Part shown: positions 20,797-21,553 of the stretch, piece after piece
How positions within the stretch are numbered: position 1 is the stretch's first letter
Layout: each line of letters begins with the position of its first letter
Source of the DNA: a virus
Reading direction: 5' to 3' (one strand)
DNA: 21,553 nucleotides
Virus record (IMG/VR): IMGVR_UViG_3300040751_002020
Location: 1 to 21,553 of that record
Made by a program: the position numbers and the translations under genes
Notes under the pieces: generated by a model
What the model was told of the DNA's origin: nothing
What the model saw: the letters and a program-made list of their open reading frames with translations, nothing else
Databases searched by the model: none

Positions 20797-21553
20797 TTAA
20801 TCTTTTTTTTTTAAAGCTTCCATCATGATAGCTCTTTCTTCTTCACCAAGTGATTCAAGAATAGCATCAATTTTGTCATCACCAGAAATTTCATCGATAA
20901 CATTATCCATTTCTTTAATAGCTCTAGCAATAGAAAATCCTTTTTTAGTTTCTTCTACAACCTCTTCTTCTACAATATCTTCACCACCAATCATTTCATC
21001 GATAGCTTCTTCAGTCTCATTTAATTTAACTTCCTCCATATCTTTCTCAGCTGTAGAGTCAGCTACGTTATCACCAAATCCGTCTTCTTCCTTACCTTCT
21101 TTGGCATCAGCTTTTAATTCAGCACCCTTCTTATCAACTACATATTCAGCACCATCACCAATACCCTTAGATGCAGATAATTTCATATCAGCTGAAAGTG
21201 GGTGGTGTTCTGTAATTAAGTTGTCATCTTCAAATACATTGATTTGTCCAGATTTACCAATAGCTTCATTAAGACTCATAAACTTAAGGTTTAATTGCTT
21301 AATAGCTTTAGCATAAGATGGATATGCTTTATCTTTCTTATTTTGTAAACCACCAATATATTGGAAGTCTTCTGTCATAAGATTTGATTTATTTTCAGAT
21401 ACCTTAATAAAGTATTCGTGATTCTCTCTTACGATAGCGTAGATTTTACCATCTGGCCCTTCTTTAGTTAATTCAACAACAGAACGCTTCACACCTTCAT
21501 TAATAGGTGCCTTACCCATTAATTCTCTCATTCTGTTTAATTTTTCATTTCCT
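20797..21553 (-). CDS. Acidic helical protein, probable head-core type (5' end may lie outside window)
   Basis: The first ATG in the window is at 21531 (244 residues, MRELMGKAPINEGVKRS), but the frame stays open to the window edge with NEKLNR just before this Met, so the gene may start further upstream. I10-N11-E12 followed by Gly (counting from that Met) is a prohead-protease-type site. A short beta region (about 18-60: YAIVRENHEYFIKVSE) is followed by a long acidic region (about 100-190, Glu/Asp/Gly/Val) and a helical C-terminus (IARAIKEMDNVIDEIS) ending in KKKD. It leads the minus-strand unit that ends at 16955. Function is unknown; composition and site resemble the other presumed head-core proteins. 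Confidence 0.65.
   Translation of the reverse strand, partial: GNEKLNRMRELMGKAPINEGVKRSVVELTKEGPDGKIYAIVRENHEYFIKVSENKSNLMTEDFQYIGGLQNKKDKAYPSYAKAIKQLNLKFMSLNEAIGKSGQINVFEDDNLITEHHPLSADMKLSASKGIGDGAEYVVDKKGAELKADAKEGKEEDGFGDNVADSTAEKDMEEVKLNETEEAIDEMIGGEDIVEEEVVEETKKGFSIARAIKEMDNVIDEISGDDKIDAILESLGEEERAIMMEALKKKD

Noticed and set aside
20801-20815. Run of ten A residues near the 3' end of the last minus-strand gene, a possible slippage site
   Set aside because: It lies only two codons before the stop, so slippage would barely alter the product; the in-frame reading KKKD-stop is sufficient.

Overview
The window is a structural-gene block from an AT-rich (roughly two-thirds A+T by eye) T4-like tailed phage. 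The anchors are the large terminase (gp17), portal (gp20), prohead protease (gp21), a scaffold/core protein in the gp22 position and the major capsid protein (gp23), in T4 order on the minus strand. Almost no gene has a Shine-Dalgarno sequence; starts are preceded by A-rich leaders instead. This is what genes of Bacteroidota and their phages look like, so a Bacteroidota host (for example a flavobacterium) is the best guess. That is an inference, since no host gene or tRNA is present.

Layout. Bases 1-5657 are read on the plus strand: the tail end of one gene, a small structural-type protein, a 58-residue coiled-coil protein, a gp5-like baseplate OB-fold protein, a large beta-rich virion protein, a 90-residue protein, a 24-residue protein with nine cysteines, a UDP-glucose 4-epimerase (galE), and a protein ending in a zinc ribbon. 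A strong bidirectional terminator (5693-5724) separates this from the minus-strand block (21531-5725). Reading that block in its own direction gives: four acidic or virion-type proteins and one longer conserved protein (21531-16955), terminator, terminase, a small Cys-containing protein, portal, a head-associated unknown, a standalone PAS-domain protein, a coiled-coil protein with one membrane helix, an unknown, terminator, prohead protease, hairpin, scaffold, major capsid protein, terminator, and a 239-residue unknown with a ParB-like C-terminal motif. No gap exceeds 150 bases.

How it works together. The minus-strand block builds and fills the head: portal and scaffold nucleate the prohead, the capsid protein assembles round them, the protease cleaves at (L/I)-x-E sites, and the terminase packages DNA. 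Many unknown proteins here carry (L/I)-x-E followed by a small residue, several of them right after a short N-terminal peptide as in T4 capsid-targeting sequences. They may be internal head proteins matured or delivered with the capsid. Transcription-unit boundaries repeat one layout: a hairpin or terminator followed within about 7-13 bases by an ATATTTATA box, in two cases part of the perfect palindrome TATTTATAAATA, which contains the T4 late-promoter sequence TATAAATA on both strands.

Most unusual points: the 24-residue metallothionein-like peptide, the set of putative capsid-targeting peptides, the solitary PAS protein inside the head cluster, the Gly/Glu tandem-repeat tail on the portal, the zinc-ribbon protein, and a possible folded RNA leader in front of it.
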